From positions 1 to 64,000 of the forward strand of contig JBAZPT010000001.1 of the NCBI GenBank assembly GCA_041645535.1: a stretch of 64,000 nt of DNA. Reading direction: 5' to 3'. Source of the stretch: JBAZPT01 sp041645535. GTDB taxonomy: Bacteria > Patescibacteriota > Minisyncoccia > Moranbacterales > UBA2206. Below are positions 13,632 through 21,902 of the stretch, in pieces; the stretch's first letter is position 1, and every line of letters begins with the position of its first letter. Position numbers and translations under genes: made by a program. The notes beneath the pieces were generated by a model. The model saw only the letters and a list, made by a program, of their open reading frames with translations, had not been told where the DNA came from and searched no databases.

Positions 13632-13670
13632 TAACTTAATAATAAACAAATAACATATTTTGTCAAATCC

Positions 13671-13699
13671 TTGAATAATCGCTTACTTAATGATAACAT
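13671..13699 (+). promoter_or_regulatory. Promoter of the type III R-M operon
   Basis: TTGAAT (13671-13676), 17-bp spacer, TAACAT (13694-13699). The block is nearly identical to the hsdM promoter at 54457-54485, spacer included. It is arranged back to back with the minus-strand leader promoter. Confidence 0.75.
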
Positions 13700-13725
13700 A
13701 AGAGCATATAAAAATCCCTTAATTT

Positions 13726-15492
13726 ATGGCAGAAAACGGAAGCGAAAAATACAAAGATTTATCGAGAGAGGAACTCTTGAAACTTGTTGAAAAACAAGAA
13801 TCAGAATTAGACTCTAAAAAATATGGCCTTGTTTGGGACAGAGAAAAAGAACCCGAACAAGTAGTTTTGGATTGTGAAAATAATTTGCCCATACTAAAAA
13901 GAATTACAAATAATGAAATCAAAACCAACGAAAGTGATGACAATATCTTTATTGAGGGCGACAATTATCATTCGCTAACAGTTTTAAACTATACTCACAA
14001 AGGAAAAATAGATTTTATTTATATTGATCCGCCATATAACACGGGCAAAAAAGACGAATGGAAATATAATGACAAATTTATTGATGAAAATGATTCGTAT
14101 AGGCACGCAAAATGGCTGAATATGATGGAAAAAAGACTGGAACTCTCTAAACATCTTTTAAAAGAGGACGGTGTTATTTTTATCTCAATCGGCGAGCAAG
14201 AAGTAGCTAATCTTAATTTACTTTGCGGAAAAGTTTTTAGACATGAGAACTTTTTAACTTTGATTGCCAGAATTTCTAAAACCGCCAGCGATAAAGGAAA
14301 TATTTTTGCTCCGTCTTGCGACTATATTGTTTGTTACGCAAAAAATAAAGCCAACATAGACGCTAGTAATTATTATGATGAAGTTGACGAAGATCTTTAC
14401 ACCAAAGAAGACAAGGATGGAATGTATAGAGATGATATTGCGTTATATCAATCAGCGTTAGATACTCGCCCAAATCAAAGATATTTTATTAAATGTCCTG
14501 ACGGTTCCTTTGTAATTCCTCCGGGAAAATCAATGCCTGAAGAAATTAAGGAGGGCGCAAAAGCAACTCCAATTAAAGGCGACGGAGTTTGGAGGTGGGC
14601 AATTGACAATGGGTTTAAGGATAAAAAACACCTTCTTGTTTTTAAGGAGACAAAAACCTCTCCACTGCTAGATCAAAATGGAAATAAGGCAAAATATAAT
14701 ATCTACACAAAAAGTTATTTGGAAGGAAGAAGGGACAAAGGAACAAAGCCGAGAAACTTTTTGGTGGATAAAAAATTTCTCAATAGACGAGGCTCGGATT
14801 ATTTAAAAACTTTAGGGCTTGATTTCCCATATTCAAAACCAAAAGAACTGATTGATCACTTGATGAAGATTGCCCACATTCCGCAAGACGCAATAGTTTT
14901 AGATTTCTTTGCCGGATCAGGAACAACAGGAGAAGCTGTTTTGGATCTCAACGAAGATGGAGGCAAAAGAAAATTTATTCTTTGCACTAATAATGAGGGA
15001 CAAATCGCAGAAGAAGTCTGTTATCCTCGAATTGAAAAAATCATTAAAGGATATACTAAAAAATCAAAAAATAGCGAAAAAATGACAGGACTTGGGGGAA
15101 ATTTGCAATATTTCAAAACTGACTTAATCCCAGTTGAGCGAATTGATAACATAGGCGACAAGCAGAGACATGAATTAACCGAAAAAGCAGGACAAATGAT
15201 CGCTATAAAAGAAAACACTTTTGAAGAAGTAGAAATTTGCGAGTGGTATCAAATTTTTGAGAACAAAGACAAAACAAAAAAGACGGCGATTTATTTTAGA
15301 GAAAACACCAATAAATTTGAGGAGTTGATACAAAAAGTCAAAAAAGAAAAAACGGTTTTATATGTTTTTTCATATGGCGTATTGGATAAAAAACTTTTTA
15401 AATATCTTGGCAAAAATATTGTTATCGAGGACATTCCCGAGCCAATTCTTGATATTTATAAAGAAATCAACCAGACGCTAAAAGACAAATAA
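13726..15492 (+). CDS. mod: Type III restriction-modification system, Mod subunit (N6-adenine methyltransferase)
   Basis: A 588-residue beta-class DNA adenine methyltransferase. DPPY (101-104) is the catalytic motif IV and FAGSGTT (about 394-400) the AdoMet-binding motif I; this order defines the beta class used by type III Mod proteins. The region between them is the target-recognition domain. Mod methylates one strand of an asymmetric site and supplies specificity to Res, encoded 5 bp downstream. Codon use is AT-rich like the neighbouring accessory genes. The specific target site cannot be inferred. Confidence 0.93.
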   Translation: MAENGSEKYKDLSREELLKLVEKQESELDSKKYGLVWDREKEPEQVVLDCENNLPILKRITNNEIKTNESDDNIFIEGDNYHSLTVLNYTHKGKIDFIYIDPPYNTGKKDEWKYNDKFIDENDSYRHAKWLNMMEKRLELSKHLLKEDGVIFISIGEQEVANLNLLCGKVFRHENFLTLIARISKTASDKGNIFAPSCDYIVCYAKNKANIDASNYYDEVDEDLYTKEDKDGMYRDDIALYQSALDTRPNQRYFIKCPDGSFVIPPGKSMPEEIKEGAKATPIKGDGVWRWAIDNGFKDKKHLLVFKETKTSPLLDQNGNKAKYNIYTKSYLEGRRDKGTKPRNFLVDKKFLNRRGSDYLKTLGLDFPYSKPKELIDHLMKIAHIPQDAIVLDFFAGSGTTGEAVLDLNEDGGKRKFILCTNNEGQIAEEVCYPRIEKIIKGYTKKSKNSEKMTGLGGNLQYFKTDLIPVERIDNIGDKQRHELTEKAGQMIAIKENTFEEVEICEWYQIFENKDKTKKTAIYFRENTNKFEELIQKVKKEKTVLYVFSYGVLDKKLFKYLGKNIVIEDIPEPILDIYKEINQTLKDK

Positions 15493-15497
15493 TTACT

Positions 15498-17843
15498 ATG
15501 CAATTAAAAGATTTTCAAACAACGGCAATAGATCAGCTTAGCAATACTTTTTTAGAATTGTGGAAAACTGGCAAATATAGAATCCCATTAGTTTTTAAAG
15601 CTCCAACAGGTGCAGGAAAAACAATCATGATGGCGGAGTTTTTACGTTGCCTTGATGATAATTACCAATTTCACGAAGATAAAGCGTATATCTGGGTTTC
15701 GTTTGGTGGCGATGAATCCTACATGCAGTCTAAAAATAAATTGTATGGCTATTTTAATGAGGGTACTGATATGAATTTGAAGGATGTTAATAATTTAAGC
15801 GAAGGCAAGCTATATAAAAACAATATTTTCTTTATTAATTGGTCAAAAATAAAGGGAACGGACAAAGAATCAAAAAAATTAAGAAAAAGTGGAGGCGTGG
15901 GATATGGTGGTGACGCAGTTTTTGATGATTTTATTCAAAGAACAAAATCAGAAAGAGAACTTGTTTTGATTATTGACGAAGCACACACCGAGGCTGGTGA
16001 ACATTTGGAATTGAGAAATGAGGTTGTGGATTTAATCAATCCTAGAATAATTATTGAAGTAACTGCTACTCCTAAAAGGATTCCATCCAATGATGATATT
16101 CAAGATAATAAGGCTGGCTATGTGAGAGTAAAGGAAGAGGATGTCATTAAAAGTGGACTTATTAAGGAAAAAATTATTATACAAACAGAGGAAGATATTA
16201 AAAAGCTGGAAAATAAGCAACTTTCCGAAGATGAAATAATGCTTGAACTTGCTTACAACAAAAGGCTAGAATTGAAAAAATATTATAATGAATTAGGGCT
16301 CAATATCAATCCGCTCGTTTTAATCCAATTGCCAAGCGATTATAAAGAAAAGGAAGAAGTGCAGGCAAATTTAAAAGATCTTGTTTTGTCGTACCTAAAA
16401 CAAAAAGGCGTTAAAGAAAACGAGGTCGCAATTTGGTTATCTGGAAACAAAGATGAGGAGAAATTAAAACACATCACCGACAATGATGACAGAATAAATT
16501 TTATGATTTTCAAGGTTGCTCCCGCAACTGGGTGGGATTGTCCAAGAGCCGAAATCCTTGTGATGTTTAGAGAAATTACCAGCCCAACATTTCATACTCA
16601 AATCATCGGAAGAATCAAAAGAATGCCAGAAGCTCATTATTACGAAAAAGAGGAACTAAACAAGGCATATATTTATACCAACTATAATAAAAGCCATATT
16701 AGAGACATCAAGGAAGTGGAAAATGAAAATAACCCCCCAATTTATTATACAAAACTCAAAAAAAATATTGAAAGGATTACACTTAAAACAACTTATCATC
16801 AAAGAACAGATTTTAACACGCTAACACCACCGCCACTTTGGCAAAAATTTTTCTTGCAAACAATGGACGAAGTATTCGGCACAAAACTACAATTTGTTAC
16901 GGAAAATGCCAAGGTTACAAAATCACATTTTGATCTTTCAACGACAAGTGTAAATAATCAGATTGTCGTCAACGCAGAGATTGAAAGTTTTGATAATTTC
17001 GTCCATGAAATCAAAGAAAAAGGCAAAAATTTTGATTATCATTTTTCACAATTAGATGTAGAGAGGCTTTATAATTTACTTTGTTTTGAGGAATTAAAAA
17101 AACAAGGAGATGAAGAGGCAAAATATAATCCCTCAAGATCGTGGGGGCAGTTAAAATCGGCAATCAATGTTTGGTTCAATACAAGATTAGGAATGGATAG
17201 GGCTGTTTATTATCCGATAGTAGTTAATGAACTATTGAAGGAATCATGCGAACTAAAAACCGCAATAAGCAAAGCATTAAAAGAATTCAGAAAAAAATAC
17301 GAAATAGAAATTAGAGAGAAAGAAGAAAAAGACATCTTTGATTTGGAATTGCCAGAAAAAGAAACGAGTTTTACCGAAGATTTTGAAAAAATAGACGGAA
17401 TAGCAAGAAATGTTTATGAAGAATTTTATAATCGCAAACAATATTTAGGAAAAGAAAATGAAGAAAAATTTATTAAGTTTTTAGAATCACAAAAAAATAT
17501 TATTTGGTGGCACAAGCAAGACGATAGCGGCAGAGGTGTTTTTGCTATTGAGTATTTTGACACGCAAGAAAATAAGAGCAGACTTTTTTACCCCGATTTT
17601 ATTGTTAAAACAAAAGAAAAAGTCTATCTTCTGGATCCAAAAAATGATATTACAGCAAAAAGCCAAGAAACGGTAGATAAGAATAAAGCTCTTCAAAAAT
17701 GGATTAAAAATAGTCAATCAAAATATAATTTTGAAATTGACGGCGGGATAGTAATTGAAAAATATCCAGATTGGAAAATAAACAGAAAAGAAAATTATGT
17801 TTATGAAAATGGAAAAGATTGGGAAATGTTAAAAATAGATTAA
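15498..17843 (+). CDS. res: Type III restriction enzyme, Res subunit (helicase-nuclease)
   Basis: A 781-residue Res subunit. The superfamily 2 helicase core has Walker A APTGAGKT (35-42) and the DEAH box in IIDEAHTEAG (about 157-166). Motif VI is likely in IIGRIKRMPEA. Near the C-terminus YPDFIV and LLDPKN (about 697-716) form the PD-(D/E)xK nuclease site. It cuts DNA after ATP-driven communication between two unmethylated sites and acts only with Mod. All key motifs are present, so the system appears intact. Confidence 0.93.
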   Translation: MQLKDFQTTAIDQLSNTFLELWKTGKYRIPLVFKAPTGAGKTIMMAEFLRCLDDNYQFHEDKAYIWVSFGGDESYMQSKNKLYGYFNEGTDMNLKDVNNLSEGKLYKNNIFFINWSKIKGTDKESKKLRKSGGVGYGGDAVFDDFIQRTKSERELVLIIDEAHTEAGEHLELRNEVVDLINPRIIIEVTATPKRIPSNDDIQDNKAGYVRVKEEDVIKSGLIKEKIIIQTEEDIKKLENKQLSEDEIMLELAYNKRLELKKYYNELGLNINPLVLIQLPSDYKEKEEVQANLKDLVLSYLKQKGVKENEVAIWLSGNKDEEKLKHITDNDDRINFMIFKVAPATGWDCPRAEILVMFREITSPTFHTQIIGRIKRMPEAHYYEKEELNKAYIYTNYNKSHIRDIKEVENENNPPIYYTKLKKNIERITLKTTYHQRTDFNTLTPPPLWQKFFLQTMDEVFGTKLQFVTENAKVTKSHFDLSTTSVNNQIVVNAEIESFDNFVHEIKEKGKNFDYHFSQLDVERLYNLLCFEELKKQGDEEAKYNPSRSWGQLKSAINVWFNTRLGMDRAVYYPIVVNELLKESCELKTAISKALKEFRKKYEIEIREKEEKDIFDLELPEKETSFTEDFEKIDGIARNVYEEFYNRKQYLGKENEEKFIKFLESQKNIIWWHKQDDSGRGVFAIEYFDTQENKSRLFYPDFIVKTKEKVYLLDPKNDITAKSQETVDKNKALQKWIKNSQSKYNFEIDGGIVIEKYPDWKINRKENYVYENGKDWEMLKID

Positions 17844-17860
17844 AAAGATGTAGATTAATT

Positions 17861-19402
17861 ATGAAAATTCTTTTGGCTGGACCTGGAACTGGTAAAACAG
17901 CAAAAATTCAGAATTTTATTGATCAATTTAGAGGAGGCAGTCAATGCCTCGTTTTGTCGTTTACAAATGCTACCATTAATGATCTTCTAAAAACATTATC
18001 TTCAAAAGGCATTACGGAAGCAAATTGTATGACATTACACAAATTTGCAGTAAAGTTTAACCACGATATCTCAAGACATATTTTGTTGCCAGAAGAAATA
18101 CATATCCTAGAACAAGTTGGAAATCAAATAAGCGTTGAATTCTCGGATTTATGTAATCAATTACATGCAACCACATTTGATCAAATGATTGATAGATTTG
18201 TAGCATTTGCCAAATCTAACAATTTATATTTAAAGGAAAAACTTAATGATTTTGAGTATTTAATCATTGATGAATACCAAGATTTTAATAATCATGAGCA
18301 AAGTTTAATTGATTTGTTGTTTCCATACTTTAAAGATGTAATAATATTGGGCGATGATGATCAATGTGTATATGATTTCAAAGATGCTTCAAATAAAAAA
18401 ATAATTAGTCTTTTCAATGATATAAATAATGAAAAAATTGATCACGAACACAAATGTTTTCGATGTCCAGATGAAGTTGTTGAGTATGCCACAAATCTTA
18501 TCATAAACAATAAGCTACGAATTAATAAAAAATGGTTAAAATCCGGAAAAAATGGAAATTTGTTGTATGGACAAGTTCAAGATTTAGCGGGAGTTGCAGA
18601 TTATATAGTTAGAAATATAAAAAGCATACAAAGTCGAGATATGAACGCGTCAATATTTATTCTTTCTCCTGTCGGTTTTATTTCTGACCCAATAAAAGAG
18701 AAGCTATCGTTGGAAGGTCTTGATTTTGAAGATTGCAATGCTCCAAAAATAGATTCTGAACTGCTTGAAAAAGCATGGGGAGTTCGAGCACTCTTTGGTA
18801 ATCACAAATATTTGAACTTAGTCTTTCTTGGATATAAAAAATCAAACCCGCGTAAAACTCTTTATGAAATGATCAAATTGCATTTAAATATCGGACTAAA
18901 TTATGATGAACTGTTTGGGAAATTATCCAGCAAGTTTTCAACAGATATTTTGACTGGATATTCAAGTCTATCAGAAATACTTTCTCAGGATTCCTATGGT
19001 GAAATAAAAGCACTTTATGACAAGACTGAAGGTCGTACAGAAGAGGAAAGATTAGAAAGGATATTCATGAAAAAGGAAGATACAGATTTGATTAAAAAAA
19101 TTCGGGTTATGTCCATTCATAAATCTAAAGGATTGGATGCTGAATATGTCTTTATAGTTGGCTTAACTGAAGGAATATTGCCCAACAAAAAAGATGGGAT
19201 TGATTCGTTGGAAAGTCAAAGAAGAGTTTTATATGTTGGAATGACTAGGGCAAAGAAATGTCTTTGTTTAATTTCGGTTTTGAAAATACCTGGTAAATTT
19301 GCAAATAAGGTCAATAAAGAAGATTTTCACTTTGATTATAAGCAGAAATTATGGAATGGGAAAGCTTCGCGATTTATTGACGAATTAAAATTGAAAGTAT
19401 GA
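17861..19402 (+). CDS. UvrD/Rep-like superfamily 1 helicase in the type III R-M operon
   Basis: This 513-residue protein has Walker A GPGTGKT (7-13), DEYQD (about 137-141), GDDDQCVYDF (about 161-170), VMSIHKSKGLDAEYVF (motif V region) and YVGMTRAKK (motif VI). The ATG 17 bp after the res stop gives a clean N-terminus directly before Walker A; an earlier overlapping start adds 14 unrelated residues. UvrD-like helicases are partners in several defence systems (for example Gabija), and its position suggests a third subunit or companion of the type III system. No nuclease domain is visible. Confidence 0.88.
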   Translation: MKILLAGPGTGKTAKIQNFIDQFRGGSQCLVLSFTNATINDLLKTLSSKGITEANCMTLHKFAVKFNHDISRHILLPEEIHILEQVGNQISVEFSDLCNQLHATTFDQMIDRFVAFAKSNNLYLKEKLNDFEYLIIDEYQDFNNHEQSLIDLLFPYFKDVIILGDDDQCVYDFKDASNKKIISLFNDINNEKIDHEHKCFRCPDEVVEYATNLIINNKLRINKKWLKSGKNGNLLYGQVQDLAGVADYIVRNIKSIQSRDMNASIFILSPVGFISDPIKEKLSLEGLDFEDCNAPKIDSELLEKAWGVRALFGNHKYLNLVFLGYKKSNPRKTLYEMIKLHLNIGLNYDELFGKLSSKFSTDILTGYSSLSEILSQDSYGEIKALYDKTEGRTEEERLERIFMKKEDTDLIKKIRVMSIHKSKGLDAEYVFIVGLTEGILPNKKDGIDSLESQRRVLYVGMTRAKKCLCLISVLKIPGKFANKVNKEDFHFDYKQKLWNGKASRFIDELKLKV

Positions 19403-19496
19403 ATAATAATTTTTTTAATCGCTTTATTGCATTTTCAGTGTCAGGGCAATTTGTTTTTATAGTTAACTAATAAAATAAATTAAACGAACAAATAAA

Positions 19497-20249
19497 ATGA
19501 AGAACGCTAAAAAACTTTTCATCGCTGTAATCTTTTCTTTTGCAATTTTGGCTTTGACAGGTTGTCAAAACAACAACATTCAGGAAAAACCTCAAAATCA
19601 AAATGCTCCAGAAGAAAAAGTTAGCGACAATTCAAATGACATAAAATATAAGCAAGAAAGACTGGACGCGCTCTCACTGGTTCAGGCTTATAAATTACAA
19701 AAAGACTTTAATGCAGGAGATTTAAAGTATGAAGTAAAAGTCGGTGTGTCATTGGTGGATGTTTTTCAAATTCAAAAAGATAGTGGCTATGTGAAACCCA
19801 ACGGAAGATGGGTTGTAATTAAAGATAGCGACAGAGCAGTTGTTTTGTATAGAAGTGAATTATTTAATGGATCGCTCAATATTCCACAATGGTCGGTTAT
19901 AAATGGAGACATAAAGGCGTTGAATGGATCCGCAGCCAAATATACACCTGAATTAGGATATGATGTTAAAATTGATTCCACTGGCAGATCAAAGGCTTTA
20001 CAATTTTACCTTCGCTGGGAAGAATTAATGACAGAGAATAATTGGGACGATTCAAAAAATCAAGCTACTCTAGATAAGGTTGCAAAAGAATTTAATGTTT
20101 CAAGCTCTGAAGTGGATTCCTTATTCTCTCAAGGCGAAACAGAAAAGAACAGCGAAGCCAAACAGCAAAATGAGAAAAGAGGCGATATTCTTTCTGATGA
20201 AAAATTACTGGAACTCTTAAAAGGACAAGGAGATTTATATATTCAATAA
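19497..20249 (+). CDS. Predicted lipoprotein of unknown function
   Basis: The 250-residue product has a signal peptide with lipobox LTGC (Cys about 23), so it is a membrane-anchored lipoprotein facing outward. A low-complexity Asn/Gln/Lys linker follows, then a globular part (SLVQAYKLQKDF through VVIKDSDRAVVLYRSE), and a charged helical C-terminus. No family is recognised. It is preceded by a 94-bp AT-rich gap without a clear promoter. Its 3' region carries one copy of a duplicated minus-strand micro-frame and a terminator. Confidence 0.65.
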   Translation: MKNAKKLFIAVIFSFAILALTGCQNNNIQEKPQNQNAPEEKVSDNSNDIKYKQERLDALSLVQAYKLQKDFNAGDLKYEVKVGVSLVDVFQIQKDSGYVKPNGRWVVIKDSDRAVVLYRSELFNGSLNIPQWSVINGDIKALNGSAAKYTPELGYDVKIDSTGRSKALQFYLRWEELMTENNWDDSKNQATLDKVAKEFNVSSSEVDSLFSQGETEKNSEAKQQNEKRGDILSDEKLLELLKGQGDLYIQ

Positions 20250-20252
20250 ACC

Positions 20253-20351
20253 CTAATTTTGTTTTAAAAGCACCATTGCTCGCTCCAATCTAATCTCAAC
20301 TTTATCCCAATTTTCAAGTATATTTGTCCGAAGGTCATCTAGCCCTCCGTG
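20253..20351 (-). pseudogene. Minus-strand peptide fragment, copy A of a duplicated module
   Basis: The minus strand encodes HGGLDDLRTNILENW and on to RLERAMVLLKQN then stop, 32 residues without a visible start. Copy B at 21264-21368 encodes a closely related peptide. Base differences between the copies are mostly synonymous, which suggests past or present coding on this strand. It is either the C-terminal remnant of a larger gene or a conserved tiny gene with an unusual start. Confidence 0.45.
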
Positions 20352-20356
20352 CTGGT

Positions 20357-20387
20357 AAAAACAAGGCTTTATGGAGCCTTGTTTTTG
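20357..20387 (+). terminator. Terminator after the lipoprotein gene
   Basis: ACAAGGCT (20361-20368) and AGCCTTGT (20375-20382) form an 8-bp stem followed by five T. A-rich flank on the left makes it usable in both directions. Confidence 0.8.
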
Positions 20388-20474
20388 ATAGGGGTAAATA
20401 CATCTTCGGACAAAAAGTTTCAAGAAAGCTGTTTTTTTGCTATGATAGCGGTATAATTATTGAATAATCAGCTT

Positions 20475-21251
20475 ATGCCAGAATCAGGATTTCCAGGATA
20501 TAATCCAGAAGTTAAAAAAATCATTCAAGAAAGAGTGCATCTTCGCGAAGACATTATGCCTATAGGTTTGCAATTAGAAGATTATGGCACAGGAAATGAG
20601 GAATATGGAGATTTGCTAGAACAAGTGACGGATAATATTAATAATGTTGATCTTGAAAATGGCGACCTAGAAGCATTGAAAGGGAATGGCTTCAAAAATT
20701 CAGGCTTTGGATCGTATCTAATTTCGCCTATCAGCGAAGGGATCTGGCATTCAGATCGTTATTCTAATTGTACTGCGGTAGTCGCAATAGGCAGAGATGC
20801 GAATACGGGCAAGGAAATATCATTTTTAAGTCATCAAGATCCGCGGTATTTTATTGATGGGGGCATTGACAAGACAGGAATTTTTTCCAGAGAGCTGAGT
20901 GATTCATTGAAAGAATTAAAAGCACGATCGCAGGCGGATACAGTTGAGGTTTCGCTTTTGGGAGGTAATTATAATACCACCACCGTGGAGAAAGAGAAGG
21001 GTTATCAGCACCGTCACTATAAGCAATCAATTGAAAAACTTCGGCAAATTATCCAGAATTCATTAGGGTTCGATCCTAAGGTTTTGACAGGACCTAATAA
21101 TAATATTGGATCCGAAACGGTGGTTATTATTGAAACGCAAAAGCGAAAGGTTTGGATTGAACGAACCAAACAACTACCGGAATTTAACCAGTCATATATG
21201 GCAAACGCACTTAATGAAGAAGAAAAAAAATGGCTCGAGGTTGGAAAATAA
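20475..21251 (+). CDS. Conserved protein of unknown function, possible CheD-like fold
   Basis: A 258-residue soluble protein. A -10 box TATAAT at 20452-20457 predicts transcription from about 20464, so the ATG at 20475 is preferred to the TTG at 20460. The central region has an NCTAVVAIGRD strand, then ISFLSHQDPRYF, then SLLGGNYN. Later come VLTGPNNNIGSETVVI and a strand ending KVWIER. A Cys in an early strand and a His in the next strand, followed by a GGN turn, recall the Cys-His layout of CheD-type deamidases, but this is a weak resemblance. It lies between two copies of a duplicated module (20253-20387, 21264-21416). Confidence 0.55.
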   Translation: MPESGFPGYNPEVKKIIQERVHLREDIMPIGLQLEDYGTGNEEYGDLLEQVTDNINNVDLENGDLEALKGNGFKNSGFGSYLISPISEGIWHSDRYSNCTAVVAIGRDANTGKEISFLSHQDPRYFIDGGIDKTGIFSRELSDSLKELKARSQADTVEVSLLGGNYNTTTVEKEKGYQHRHYKQSIEKLRQIIQNSLGFDPKVLTGPNNNIGSETVVIIETQKRKVWIERTKQLPEFNQSYMANALNEEEKKWLEVGK

Positions 21252-21263
21252 TTTTCATTATAG

Positions 21264-21368
21264 TCATATCAAAAATTGTTTCAGAAGTAAGTTTGCCCGC
21301 TCCAATCTAATCTCAACTGACTTCCAATTTTCAAGGATATTTGTCCGAATATCATCAAGTCTTCCGTG
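21264..21368 (-). pseudogene. Minus-strand peptide fragment, copy B of a duplicated module
   Basis: The minus strand encodes HGRLDDIRTNILENW through RLERANLLLKQFLI, then stop. It is related to copy A at 20253-20351. Upstream in the frame the sequence passes through the terminator hairpin and into the reverse of the next gene, so it is unlikely to be a complete gene. Confidence 0.45.
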
Positions 21369-21388
21369 CAGCCAAAGTAAAACTAAGC

Positions 21389-21416
21389 AGAGGCTTCTAT
21401 AGAAGCCTCTTTTTGG
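21389..21416 (+). terminator. Terminator after the 258-residue gene
   Basis: AGAGGCTTCTATAGAAGCCTCT (21389-21410) is a perfect 11-bp-arm palindrome followed by T4. Confidence 0.8.
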
Positions 21417-21471
21417 TTCTAATTTTCGCAAAGTTCTTTGTTTTTGTGAAAAGGGGTGGTATACTGGAAAT

Positions 21472-21897
21472 ATGGAAAAAGCAGTTATAAAAAACACAAA
21501 AAGTGCTGGGGGCGTGGTGATCAACCGACAAGGAGAAGTCCTTGTTATAAGCCAACACGGAACTGCCTGGTCTTTGCCAAAGGGGCATATTGATGAAGGG
21601 GAAAGCGAGCTTGAAGCGGCGAAAAGGGAAATCAATGAGGAATCAGGTGTCGCTCAATTGAAATTTGTCCGTAAACTAGGAAGCTATCAGAGATATAAAA
21701 TAAATAAGAAGGGCGAAGAAGATTGGTCGGAATTTAAAACAATCGCCATATTTTTATTCAAAACGGATGAAAATCTGCTCAAACCGATTGATCCAGAAAA
21801 TCCTGAAGCACGCTGGGTTCAGAAAGAAAAGGTTGCCGAATTATTAACGCATCCAAAGGATAAGGAATATTTTCTAAGTATTTTAAAAGAAATATAA
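21472..21897 (+). CDS. Nudix hydrolase, MutT/diadenosine-polyphosphate type
   Basis: A 141-residue Nudix protein with the full box GHIDEGESELEAAKREI-NEESG. The N-terminal SAGGVV and the KGHIDEGE context are typical of the diadenosine polyphosphate / (d)NTP group. It probably hydrolyses nucleotide substrates with release of phosphate. A TATACT hexamer (21460-21465) lies six bases before the ATG, so the mRNA is likely leaderless. The next gene starts 5 bp after its stop, suggesting a two-gene operon. Confidence 0.88.
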   Translation: MEKAVIKNTKSAGGVVINRQGEVLVISQHGTAWSLPKGHIDEGESELEAAKREINEESGVAQLKFVRKLGSYQRYKINKKGEEDWSEFKTIAIFLFKTDENLLKPIDPENPEARWVQKEKVAELLTHPKDKEYFLSILKEI

Positions 21898-21902
21898 ATT
21901 TT

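Noticed and set aside
19403..19440. Shared TTTTTTTAATCGC-TTTAT stretch with 60738-60765
   Set aside because: Similarity is short and AT-rich, so chance cannot be excluded.
9448..20460. Right-hand attachment site (copy of tRNA-Trp 3' end)
   Set aside because: Searched by eye for the anticodon-to-acceptor segment and its complement; none found, so the element's far boundary is not called.
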